Assembly: GCA_025352305.1 (NCBI GenBank)
Contig: JANXTQ010000091.1
Location: forward strand, 1-9,485
Reading direction: 5' to 3'
Source: Actinomycetes bacterium
GTDB taxonomy: Bacteria; Actinomycetota; Acidimicrobiia; Acidimicrobiales; RAAP-2
DNA length: 9,485 nt
The position numbers were made by a program, and so were the translations under genes. Of the stretch, positions 1-6,599 are shown in pieces. The notes under the pieces are model-generated. The model did no database searches. It saw nothing but the letters and a program-made list of their open reading frames with translations, and was not told the DNA's origin. The number at the start of each line of letters is the position of its first letter. Position 1 is the stretch's first letter.

Positions 1-49
1 AGACTGTTGCGTCAATGACGTGCTCGAGGTCGCAGCAGGGACAAGTTGA
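1..49 (+). CDS. 3' end of an unidentified upstream gene (partial)
   Basis: Read from base 2, this frame gives DCCVNDVLEVAAGTS and then TGA at 47-49. The codons mostly end in G or C, as in the real genes of the window, whereas the other two forward frames here do not look like gene ends. The TGA overlaps the TTG start of the aquaporin at 46 as TTGA, the kind of overlap expected between cotranscribed genes. Fifteen residues are too few to name a family. A neighbouring-cysteine pair beside an arsenic-type aquaporin makes an arsenic-related gene imaginable, but the sequence does not show it. Confidence 0.4.
   Translation, partial: DCCVNDVLEVAAGTS
37..41 (+). promoter_or_regulatory. Ribosome binding site supporting the TTG start of the aquaporin
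   Basis: AGGGA lies four bases before TTG 46. No purine-rich element precedes the alternative ATG at 82, so this site together with the TTGA overlap favours the longer form. Confidence 0.4.
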
Positions 50-783
50 GCGGATCCGTTACTCCGCTCGCGCCAACAGCGATGAATGCCAACGAACCGA
101 CCGTAACCATTCGCATGCTCACTGGAGAGTTTCTCGGCAGCGCAATGTTGGCTTTGGTCGTAATCGGATCGGGCGCCACCGCACAACAACTCTCACCTCG
201 TGACGTAGGTCTGGAGTTGCTCGAAAACGCCGCCGCAACGGGATTGGGCCTGTACGTACTGATCCTCATTTTTCGACCCGTGTCCGGAGCACACTTCAAC
301 CCGATTGTGTCGCTTGCCGACTGGCTCATTGGCGATGCAAATTGGCGACGCGCACTGAGCTACGTGCCATTGCAGATCGCAGGTTGCGTAAGCGGGGCCA
401 GCCTCGCCGACGCACTATTTTCTCTCCCCGTAGGTCACTTTTCGATTCACTCACGACTAAGTTCGGCCCACTTCGCCTCGGAGATCGTCGCAACAGCAGG
501 GCTCCTGATCGTCATTTTTGCACTGACCCGTACGGGTTCCCGCGAGACCGTGCCAGCGGCGGTTGCTTGCTACATCGCGGGAGCGTACTTTTTTACTAGT
601 TCAACTAGCTTTGCGAATCCGGCAATAACTATTGGGCGAATTTTCACCACAAGTTTCGCGGGAATTGCCCCCGATTCGGTCATTGGATTTATTGGTGCCC
701 AACTCCTTGGCGGAGCCATTGGAGTACTGGTGGTGATCGTGCTCTATCCAAGGCCTCCTATGGCGTTCGAAAATGGAACATGA
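46..783 (+). CDS. Aquaporin / MIP family channel, arsenic-operon (AqpS-like) subgroup
   Basis: This is a predicted inner-membrane channel for small neutral solutes. It has several hydrophobic segments (about residues 30-46, 60-78, 105-125, 145-161, 170-186 and 213-234) and the two half-helix loops of the MIP fold. The first pore motif is NPI (85-87, in SGAHFNPIVSL) rather than NPA. The second is a normal NPA (191-193, in STSFANPAITIGR). The residue after the second NPA is Ile194, where water and glycerol channels carry the selectivity-filter Arg. From memory, aquaporins encoded in ars operons (AqpS type) share this hydrophobic replacement and the STSFANPA and SGAHFNP context, and conduct arsenite or methylarsenicals. 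The start is uncertain. TTG 46 has a Shine-Dalgarno-like AGGGA and overlaps an upstream stop. ATG 82, giving MNANEPTV, matches the usual family N-terminus better but has no visible ribosome binding site. No arsR or arsC is recognisable nearby, so the arsenic role is inferred from family only. Confidence 0.85.
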   Translation: MSGSVTPLAPTAMNANEPTVTIRMLTGEFLGSAMLALVVIGSGATAQQLSPRDVGLELLENAAATGLGLYVLILIFRPVSGAHFNPIVSLADWLIGDANWRRALSYVPLQIAGCVSGASLADALFSLPVGHFSIHSRLSSAHFASEIVATAGLLIVIFALTRTGSRETVPAAVACYIAGAYFFTSSTSFANPAITIGRIFTTSFAGIAPDSVIGFIGAQLLGGAIGVLVVIVLYPRPPMAFENGT

Positions 784-872
784 ACATCGGCAATCCTTGA
801 TAAGCAGTTGGCAACGTCATGTTTCGCTTTGGGGCCGTAGGCTCGCGTCATTCAACGAAAAAGAGGTGACGA

Positions 873-1841
873 ATGAAGGCCGCCGTTTACTACGAGACTG
901 GCGCACCGAGCGTCTTTAGATACGAAGAGATCGCTGATCCGCTCTACAACGACGGCGAAATTCTGATCAAGGTTGAAGCAATCAGTATTGAGGGTGGCGA
1001 CACGCTCAATCGCCTTGGTGGCGAAATGTCCCAAAGTCCTCACGTCGTTGGATACCAGTGTGCGGGAACCATCGTGGGTGTTGGTGCCCTGGTAAATGTT
1101 TTCAAGGTCGGCGACCGCGTGGTCTCGTTAGGCATGGATGGCTCCCACGCCGAGCTGCGGGTCGGATATCCGCAGTTCACATGGGCGATCCCCGACGGTC
1201 TCGCCACCGACGTGGCCGCCTGCATTCCAACGGCCTACGGAACTGCGCATGACGCACTCTTTGAATTTGGACGTCTCCAGCAAGGTGAGACGGCGCTGAT
1301 CCATGCCGGAGCGTCCGGCACCGGAATTGCGGGAATCCAGCTTGCCAAGAGGGCCGGCGCACGCGTCATCGCGACCGCGTCGAGTGACGAGCGATTGGAG
1401 CGACTAAAACCATTTGGGCTCGATGAACCGATTAATTACACGCAGTGCGACTTCGTAGATCGAGTGCGAGAGTTGACGGGCGGACGCGGCGCCGACGTCA
1501 TTATTGATTCAGTGGGTGGAATCACCCAACAGGCCAGCTTGCGAGCTATGGCGTACCGCGGCCGCATGGTCAGCTTTGGTAACGCCGGTCGTGACGGAGC
1601 CCAGCTGCTCGATGTATCAACAATAGGACAAAACAATCAATCGCTGACGGGCTACTTCCTAGGTGCCGAGCTGTTTGGCGCCCCACGCGCTCACGAGATG
1701 ATTTCCAAACTGATTGGCGAAGTTGCTCGCGGCGAACTTCAGGTAGTCATTGATCAACGATTTCCGCTCTCGGATGCAGAACTCGCTCATTCATTCATTG
1801 AGCAGCGACGTGCCTTCGGACGAGTTGTTCTCGTTCCTTGA
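873..1841 (+). CDS. Zinc-independent quinone oxidoreductase-like protein (MDR superfamily)
   Basis: This is a probable cytoplasmic NAD(P)H-dependent oxidoreductase acting on quinones or other alpha,beta-unsaturated carbonyl compounds. The N-terminal GroES-like catalytic domain (about 1-120) begins MKAAVYYETGAPSVF and holds the family signature region AISIEGGDTLNRLGG (36-50), where zinc-dependent alcohol dehydrogenases would have metal ligands. The Rossmann domain has the nucleotide loop HAGASGTGIAG (144-154), ATASSDERLERL (167-178) and TGGRGADVIIDSVGG (202-216). The four-cysteine structural zinc cluster of classical ADHs is absent. The length of 322 residues is typical for Qor-type proteins. 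ATG 873 is preceded by AGAGGTG at 862-868, a good ribosome binding site. The gap to the aquaporin is 89 bases and no clear promoter or terminator was seen in it. The physiological substrate cannot be read from the sequence. Confidence 0.88.
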   Translation: MKAAVYYETGAPSVFRYEEIADPLYNDGEILIKVEAISIEGGDTLNRLGGEMSQSPHVVGYQCAGTIVGVGALVNVFKVGDRVVSLGMDGSHAELRVGYPQFTWAIPDGLATDVAACIPTAYGTAHDALFEFGRLQQGETALIHAGASGTGIAGIQLAKRAGARVIATASSDERLERLKPFGLDEPINYTQCDFVDRVRELTGGRGADVIIDSVGGITQQASLRAMAYRGRMVSFGNAGRDGAQLLDVSTIGQNNQSLTGYFLGAELFGAPRAHEMISKLIGEVARGELQVVIDQRFPLSDAELAHSFIEQRRAFGRVVLVP

Positions 1842-1852
1842 ATGGGAGGTCA

Positions 1853-1870
1853 TCGCATTTCGCAATGCGA
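1853..1870 (+). terminator. Small hairpin after the quinone oxidoreductase gene, possible weak terminator
   Basis: TCGCATT (1853-1859) pairs perfectly with AATGCGA (1864-1870) around a TCGC loop. The first T run, TTTT at 1877-1880, comes six bases after the stem. The stem is short and the T tract is brief and displaced, so this is a weak terminator at best. A protein-binding palindrome is equally possible. Confidence 0.3.
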
Positions 1871-1930
1871 CACTCCTTTTGGCGCGATTTGACTCAGAAC
1901 TGGCATCGACCATCTAGGCGGCAGTAATCC

Positions 1931-1936
1931 GAGGAG
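1931..1936 (+). promoter_or_regulatory. Ribosome binding site of the one-domain VOC gene
   Basis: GAGGAG lies only one base from ATG 1938 but four bases from the next in-frame codon, TTG 1941. The spacing therefore allows initiation at TTG 1941, giving a protein one residue shorter. Confidence 0.5.
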
Positions 1937-1937
1937 A

Positions 1938-2297
1938 ATGTTGAAAGTAACAGGGATTGTCGCCAACATTGCCGTCGCCGACATTGAGGCGGCTCGCGGT
2001 TTCTACACCGAGTTTCTCGGCTTGAACGTCGAGGCGTTTAATTTGGGATCGGTCGCGCACTACCAATCCCCTGAGGGAAATGTCCACATACAACTCGTCA
2101 GTGGCGATGCAACGTCGCCGGTGAACTCGGATCTGTCCCTCCACGTGGGCGATGGAATCGATGCTGCTTACGCCGAAGCACGCGAGCGCGGATACGAGAT
2201 TGTTTATCCGTTAACTCTTGAGTCATGGGGTATCAGGCGCTTCTTTGTACGAGCCCCCGACGGAACTGTCGTAAACGTCACCAGCCACTCCGACTGA
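1938..2297 (+). CDS. One-domain VOC superfamily protein (glyoxalase / bleomycin-resistance fold)
   Basis: This is a 119-residue protein, the size of one vicinal-oxygen-chelate domain built from two beta-alpha-beta-beta-beta modules. The first module shows the family start GIVANIAVADIEAARGFY (6-23) followed by FLGL. The second ends in the usual RFFVRAPDGTVVNV (101-114). Residues at the places where glyoxalase-type enzymes bind metal look atypical: Asn10 stands where His is usual and Asn113 where Glu is usual. A classical metal-dependent glyoxalase activity is therefore doubtful, and a ligand-binding or unknown catalytic role is as likely. The ORF ends with two stops in a row (TGATAG, 2295-2300). 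The gene converges on the two-domain VOC gene at 2341. The substrate is unknown. Confidence 0.8.
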   Translation: MLKVTGIVANIAVADIEAARGFYTEFLGLNVEAFNLGSVAHYQSPEGNVHIQLVSGDATSPVNSDLSLHVGDGIDAAYAEARERGYEIVYPLTLESWGIRRFFVRAPDGTVVNVTSHSD

Positions 2298-2340
2298 TAG
2301 CTCTCCCGTAGTTTCAGTTCAATCGAGGCTGCGAGAAACG

Positions 2341-3108
2341 TTAGGCCTGACGAAGACGAAAAGTCGCCCCACTCATATCGGCAACGGAGGCTATGCGCCC
2401 ATAGGGCGTATCAGCGGCGGCGTCAACAACGGTTCCGCCGAGTCGCAGAACTGCTTCGCACGACGCATCGACACTGTCCACGCCCACGTACATCGACCAC
2501 TGCGCGGCAACGCCTTCGGGCAAAAAATTCGACGAGTCCATGATTCCTGCGAAAGGCGTCTCGTCGTGGCCAGCGGTCGCGTAGCGAAATTCGTCGGTGT
2601 CACTGATGTTCTGAATGTCCCAATTGAACGCAGAACGGTAAAAGTCCACCGCAGCGTTGTAGTCGCGAGAGTGGTGTTCGAACCAAGCGGGCGCACCAGC
2701 CTGGTCATACAGTGCGAACCCCGCAAAATTATTGGGCTCCCAGAGTCCAATTGTCGCACCGGCGGGATCTGCCAATATTGCCATCGTCCCGATGTCGCCA
2801 ACTACTTGGGGACCCATAAAAACCGTGGCTCCGTTGTTCTCGGCCCGCGTCACAAACTCTTGAGCGTTGCTGACACTGAGATAGGGAGTCCACGCACTCG
2901 CTTGGTCACTTCCGGGCTCCGACGACATGGCTCCGGCGACGGGCTGATCGTCTTTAAAGAACATCATGTATCCACCAAATTCGCTGTTGCGATCTCCGGC
3001 AGTCCAACCGAGAACTTCGGGGTAGAAAACTCGCGCCGCGTCGATATCGGAGCTCATTAAATCGGCCCAACAGGGGTCACCGACTTGATATTTAGTTCGT
3101 GCGGCCAT
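2341..3108 (-). CDS. Two-domain VOC protein resembling mycobacterial Rv0577 (CFP30B)
   Basis: The protein is a tandem duplication of the VOC domain. The first copy covers about residues 5-125 and opens with VGDPCWADLMSSDIDAARVF, followed by YPEVLGW. It ends in ADPAGATIGLWEPN. The second copy covers about 138-255, with PAWFEHHSRDYNAAVDFY and the ending ADMSGATFRLRQA. The layout, the GLW ending of the first domain and the overall length match, from memory, the Rv0577/CFP30B/TB27.3 family of actinobacteria. That family is a glyoxalase-like fold whose enzymatic reaction is not settled. The ORF is open from a GTG at 3114, but GAGGAG at 3119-3114 overlaps that codon, so ATG 3108 is preferred and gives 255 residues. 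The gene is divergent from the acyl-CoA synthetase, with the intergenic region holding control elements for both. No signal peptide is visible. Confidence 0.82.
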   Translation of the reverse strand: MAARTKYQVGDPCWADLMSSDIDAARVFYPEVLGWTAGDRNSEFGGYMMFFKDDQPVAGAMSSEPGSDQASAWTPYLSVSNAQEFVTRAENNGATVFMGPQVVGDIGTMAILADPAGATIGLWEPNNFAGFALYDQAGAPAWFEHHSRDYNAAVDFYRSAFNWDIQNISDTDEFRYATAGHDETPFAGIMDSSNFLPEGVAAQWSMYVGVDSVDASCEAVLRLGGTVVDAAADTPYGRIASVADMSGATFRLRQA

Positions 3109-3113
3109 TTGCA

Positions 3114-3119
3114 CTCCTC
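3114..3119 (-). promoter_or_regulatory. Ribosome binding site that sets the start of the two-domain VOC gene
   Basis: GAGGAG on the - strand lies five bases before ATG 3108 and overlaps the upstream GTG 3114. It therefore argues for the ATG start. Confidence 0.65.
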
Positions 3120-3200
3120 AGATCGACTGCCTAACTTAACGCCTCGCGAAAAGCGCTGCTCGAGTCGATGCGTTTTGTACGACCGACCTAGAGTGAGCCG

Positions 3201-3222
3201 AGCACGGTCGAAGAGCCGTGCT
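3201..3222 (+). promoter_or_regulatory. Inverted repeat in the leader of the acyl-CoA synthetase gene
   Basis: AGCACGG (3201-3207) and CCGTGCT (3216-3222) form a perfect 7-base inverted repeat around an 8-base centre. It ends two bases before the AAGG ribosome binding site at 3225. A TAGAGT that fits the loose actinobacterial -10 pattern TAnnnT lies at 3189-3194. The repeat could be an operator for a dimeric repressor, or an RNA hairpin that controls access to the ribosome binding site. Neither role is proven by sequence alone. Confidence 0.4.
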
Positions 3223-3224
3223 GT

Positions 3225-3232
3225 AAGGGGGG
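3225..3232 (+). promoter_or_regulatory. Ribosome binding site of the acyl-CoA synthetase gene
   Basis: AAGGGGGG stands a few bases before GTG 3236 and supports that non-ATG start. Confidence 0.6.
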
Positions 3233-3235
3233 CTG

Positions 3236-4858
3236 GTGGAGATTGAACTCGCGACGGCGTGGGAAAAGGTCACCGACGCGGTGCCGGATCAGTTGGCGTT
3301 GGTCCAGGGCCAACAACGAATCACGTACCGCGAGTTTGATGATCGGGCCGCACGATTCGCATCCGCGATTGCGCACCACGGCGTACTGCCCGGGAACCAG
3401 GTAGCGCTTTTTCTGTACAACTCTCCCGAGTACATGATTGCGGAGTACGGAGCACTCAAAAATCGCTGTACTCCCGTGAATGTCAATTACCGGTACCTCG
3501 ACGAGGAGTTGGCGTACCTCATTGACAACAGCGACGCGGAGGTTCTCGTCTTTCACAGCTCGCTCGGTGATCGCGTCGATCGAGTGCGCGAACGCCTGGG
3601 CAAGCTGCGACTGATTGTTCAAGTCGATAACGGCGGACCACTTCTCGACGGAGTCGCGAGCTTTGACGAACTACTAAATGCCTACGATGCGCAGCCGCGC
3701 CAGGTTCGATCTGGCGACGACCTCTACATGATGTACACCGGTGGCACGACGGGAATGCCCAAGGGCGTGATGTCTCGCCAGGGGCCCTACGTCACTAACG
3801 CTTATATTGCCTCCGTCGTTACCGCGCCCACCGTGTCGGTCCCCAAAGATCCTGACGATATTGGTCGTTACGTTCTCGAAATCAATGAGGTCGCGCGCGC
3901 CGTGAGCGTGCCGTGTTGTCCCCTCATGCACGCGACCGGCATGGGTATTGCGGCAATCCCGACGCTGCTGCGGGGCGGGACGTTGGTGCTGTTAAACAAC
4001 CAGCACTTCGATGCTCACGAGTTGTGGACCCTGACCGAAACCGAACACGTGACCGACATCGTGATCGTGGGAGACCCCTTCGCTCGTCCGATGCTCCGCG
4101 CTCTCGAAGAACGAGAGGGCGAATCACGGCCGTACGACATCTCTAGTTTGCGGCGAATCCTGTCCGCGGGAACGATTTGGAGCGCCGAAATAAAAGATGG
4201 ACTTCGTCAACGAACGACGGCTCAGCTCATGGACCTTCTCGGATCCACCGAAGGTGGCATTTACGCGCTGAGCTCGGCAAATAAGACTGCGCACGTTCAA
4301 ACGGCTCACTTCGCGCTTTCGGTGGGGACCCGAGTACTGACGGAAGATAATTGCGATGTCGTTGCGGGTTCGGGTGAAAAGGGGATGATCGCCTCGGCCA
4401 CCAACACCATTGGTTATTACAAAGATCCGGAAAAGACCGCAGCCACTTTTCGAGAGATTGACGGACAGCACTACGTGCTCACCGGGGACTGGGCCATGGT
4501 CGAAGCCGATGGAGCAATCACACTGCTCGGTCGCGGTTCAAACTGCATCAACACCGGGGGCGAAAAAGTCTTTCCCGAAGAGGTCGAAGAAGCGGTAAAG
4601 CGCCATCCGCTGATTGAAGACTGTCTCGTAGTTGGACTTCCTGACGAAAAATTCGGCACCAAAGTCGTGGCGGTTGCGAGCAGTTCAGCCACTAGCGCCC
4701 CGAGCGGTGCCGACGTACGCGAGTGGTTGTCAACATCGCTGTCCCATTTTAAGATTCCGAAGTCCATATTGGTTCTCGATCACGTTCGACGAGCGCCCAA
4801 TGGCAAGGCCGATTACGGCTGGGCGAAGGAAATACTCACTGCTCACAGCGGTGATTGA
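3236..4858 (+). CDS. Acyl-CoA synthetase, AMP-binding superfamily, FadD19-like
   Basis: The enzyme is predicted to activate a carboxylic acid to its acyl-adenylate and then to the CoA thioester in the cytoplasm. All core adenylating motifs are present: the P-loop MYTGGTTGMPKG (166-177), LGSTEGG (335-341), TGDWA (416-420), the hinge/A8 segment LGRGSNCINTGGEKVFPEEV (431-450), and the C-terminal PNGKADY with catalytic Lys524. The length (540 residues), A8 wording, the DNSD element (97-100) and the KxDYxWAKE ending resemble, from memory, mycobacterial FadD19 (sterol side-chain C26 acid activation) and relatives. The true substrate may be a steroid, isoprenoid or aromatic acid. GTG 3236 is chosen for its ribosome binding site and because the family's N-terminal helix begins there. 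The gene lies 24 bases upstream of a thioesterase-like gene in the same direction, and the two are probably cotranscribed. Confidence 0.9.
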   Translation: MEIELATAWEKVTDAVPDQLALVQGQQRITYREFDDRAARFASAIAHHGVLPGNQVALFLYNSPEYMIAEYGALKNRCTPVNVNYRYLDEELAYLIDNSDAEVLVFHSSLGDRVDRVRERLGKLRLIVQVDNGGPLLDGVASFDELLNAYDAQPRQVRSGDDLYMMYTGGTTGMPKGVMSRQGPYVTNAYIASVVTAPTVSVPKDPDDIGRYVLEINEVARAVSVPCCPLMHATGMGIAAIPTLLRGGTLVLLNNQHFDAHELWTLTETEHVTDIVIVGDPFARPMLRALEEREGESRPYDISSLRRILSAGTIWSAEIKDGLRQRTTAQLMDLLGSTEGGIYALSSANKTAHVQTAHFALSVGTRVLTEDNCDVVAGSGEKGMIASATNTIGYYKDPEKTAATFREIDGQHYVLTGDWAMVEADGAITLLGRGSNCINTGGEKVFPEEVEEAVKRHPLIEDCLVVGLPDEKFGTKVVAVASSSATSAPSGADVREWLSTSLSHFKIPKSILVLDHVRRAPNGKADYGWAKEILTAHSGD

Positions 4859-4882
4859 GATACAAGGTCGCTGAAACTACCC

Positions 4883-5650
4883 ATGAAGATTGCTGTTCTC
4901 GATGTCTGGCGTCACCACGACAAAGCGGAGTTTCGCACAGTGCTTCCCGCACTTCGTGCTCGCGGTATCGAGGTAATCGACCTTTTTGTGGACCCGAGCA
5001 GTTACGCAACTTCGCATCTATGGGTTGACGCGATGTTGGCACGCCTCGATGAGGATACGACCCGCGACGACGAATCGATCAAACTATTGGGCTTCTGCGC
5101 GGGTGGTCGAGTCGCTCTGGCTTTGAGCGAGCGACTCGAACAAAGAGGAACGCCACCTTCTTTCATCGGACTCATCGAGACCTGGCAACGAAGTCCTCTC
5201 GTCGAACTCGACCGTGCGCTGTATTCGCGCTACGGAGTCGGAGAGAGACTGATGGTGCGTCAACAGATCCAGTGGTTGTTGTCCGCCCCCGAGGCGTCGT
5301 TTCGTGCACTCGCTCGTTGTTATCGGCAGAATTGGAAATCAATAGTTCGCCGCTCATCGATTGAACGACGAAGCAAACAAAAAAGCGATGAGCCGAACGA
5401 GTGGCTCATCATGAACTTCACTCACGCGACGGGGATTTCACCGGTGACGACGAATGTCCACATCTTCAATACGCGCGGCTCAGTTCACGACCATTTTGGC
5501 GATCCCTCGCTCGGACTCGCACCTTACTTACGAGGTGGATTCAACGTGCACTACCTCGAGGGTGATCATCACAGTTGCACCAAAGAGCCGTTCCGGGAAG
5601 GTCTGGTGAGTCAAATCATTTCGTGCATGGAAACGCTCAGCGCTCCGTGA
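4883..5650 (+). CDS. Stand-alone thioesterase-fold alpha/beta-hydrolase with predicted Cys nucleophile
   Basis: The protein resembles the thioesterase domains of polyketide and peptide synthetases (PF00975 type) but is free-standing, at 255 residues. The nucleophile elbow is LLGFCAGGRVALAL (68-81), with Cys72 where Ser is usual. IGLIET (95-100) follows and puts Glu99 where these enzymes have the triad Asp. The end of the domain, DPSLGLAPY (207-215) and YLEGDHH (224-230), aligns with the family's DPTLGW and PGDH elements and supplies His229. The predicted triad is Cys72-Glu99-His229. The middle (about 100-190), which should form the lid, contains a very basic stretch around 151-168. The reaction would be hydrolysis or transfer of an acyl thioester, perhaps a product of the preceding synthetase. 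No strong ribosome binding site precedes ATG 4883 (AAGG at 4864-4867 is far), consistent with coupling to the upstream gene. The 3' end overlaps the convergent hydrolase gene by 14 bases. Confidence 0.7.
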   Translation: MKIAVLDVWRHHDKAEFRTVLPALRARGIEVIDLFVDPSSYATSHLWVDAMLARLDEDTTRDDESIKLLGFCAGGRVALALSERLEQRGTPPSFIGLIETWQRSPLVELDRALYSRYGVGERLMVRQQIQWLLSAPEASFRALARCYRQNWKSIVRRSSIERRSKQKSDEPNEWLIMNFTHATGISPVTTNVHIFNTRGSVHDHFGDPSLGLAPYLRGGFNVHYLEGDHHSCTKEPFREGLVSQIISCMETLSAP

Positions 5651-6599
5651 GTTGAGCGCGGTATTTGGCCATCAGGCCAAATCCTTCCAGAGCTGACGGT
5701 GCTCCAAAGAGCTGCGAATCAATTTCGTGATAGATCATGGCGACATTGAGAGCAGTTCGTTCGGGATCGAGCCACGTTGAAAATTTACCGAGGCGAATAT
5801 CGAGCGTCGCGTCCCAAGGGGTCATTCCGCGTGAGTGGCGCTCAATGGACTCCTCTCGTATGAACTCCCAATAGGAACGAACTGCCCTCACTCCTTCGAG
5901 GTCAGTGCAAGGACCATGACCCGGCACAATGAACTGAGGCTCCAGCGACTCAATGAGTTGACAAGCGCTGATCCAGTTAGCGACCGGTCCACACCACATG
6001 ATGGGCGTGCCACCAATGAACAAGATGTCACCTGAATAAATTGTGGATGCTTCTGGTACATAAACAATGACGTCGCCCGCCGTATGAGCGGGTCCAACTT
6101 CGATTAGTTGCACCTCCACGTCGCCAAGATCCAAAGTGTGTGTCCCGCTAAATCTGACGGTAGGCGCAGTGACGACCACGTCGTGAAAATCAAAGTCTCC
6201 AAATGCGTGAGAGAAGAACTCCCCCAGTTCCCCCATATCGCCGGCGTGATCAAGGGCACCCTGGAGTTGACGCGGATCGTCGTGGTCGATCTCATTGGCG
6301 GAAGATTCAGAGGCGATGATTACGGCGTTGGTCACCAATTGATTCCCGTAACAGTGGTCCCCGTTGGCGTGGGTATTGACGAGAAAATCGATCTGTCGCG
6401 CCCGAGGTTCGAGGTCGTTCAGCGAGCTGAGCATCTGTGACGTGAGATCGAGGGTAAAAAGGGTGTCTACGAGCAGAGTCGACGCATTGCCAACTACCAA
6501 GCCGGCGTTTGAGTAGCCCCACTGACCATTCGGCTGCAAATACGCATACACACCGGGAGCAAGTTCGACGGCACCTTTTTCATACGGGAGAACACTCAT
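5637..6599 (-). CDS. Metallo-beta-lactamase-fold hydrolase
   Basis: This is a predicted zinc- or iron-dependent hydrolase of 320 residues. The metal-binding motif is NTHANGDHCYGNQL (75-88), giving His77, Asp81 and His82. The middle His of the classical HxHxDH is replaced by Asn79. The remaining ligands are present: His172 (GPAHTAGD, 169-176), Asp191 (YSGDILF) and His228 (PGHGP). This HxNxDH variant is, as far as I recall, frequent in a subgroup of uncharacterised MBL hydrolases, so it is not necessarily a damaged enzyme. No signal peptide is seen. The substrate is unknown, and candidates are thioesters, lactones or phosphodiesters. The gene is last in a - strand series after the GDPD, P450 and dehydrogenase genes. 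No convincing ribosome binding site precedes ATG 6599. TAACGT six bases upstream may be the -10 element of a leaderless transcript. Confidence 0.85.
   Translation of the reverse strand: MSVLPYEKGAVELAPGVYAYLQPNGQWGYSNAGLVVGNASTLLVDTLFTLDLTSQMLSSLNDLEPRARQIDFLVNTHANGDHCYGNQLVTNAVIIASESSANEIDHDDPRQLQGALDHAGDMGELGEFFSHAFGDFDFHDVVVTAPTVRFSGTHTLDLGDVEVQLIEVGPAHTAGDVIVYVPEASTIYSGDILFIGGTPIMWCGPVANWISACQLIESLEPQFIVPGHGPCTDLEGVRAVRSYWEFIREESIERHSRGMTPWDATLDIRLGKFSTWLDPERTALNVAMIYHEIDSQLFGAPSALEGFGLMAKYRAQLTER

Noticed and set aside
594..608. Palindrome CTAGTT-C-AACTAG in the aquaporin gene
   Set aside because: It lies in codons of the conserved SSTSF segment next to the NPA motif and is most simply a by-product of coding sequence.
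2298..2340. GTTTC (2311-2315) and GAAAC (2335-2339) between the convergent VOC genes, considered as a bidirectional terminator
   Set aside because: The stem is only five pairs with a 19-base loop and no T tract, too weak to call.
2566..3060. Long open frame (164 codons) on the + strand inside the two-domain VOC gene
   Set aside because: It is antisense to a well-supported gene, has no recognisable domain and no ribosome binding site, and its composition fits a shadow frame.
3188..3622. 144-codon frame on the - strand across the synthetase start
   Set aside because: It is opposite strong synthetase coding sequence and shows no family features.
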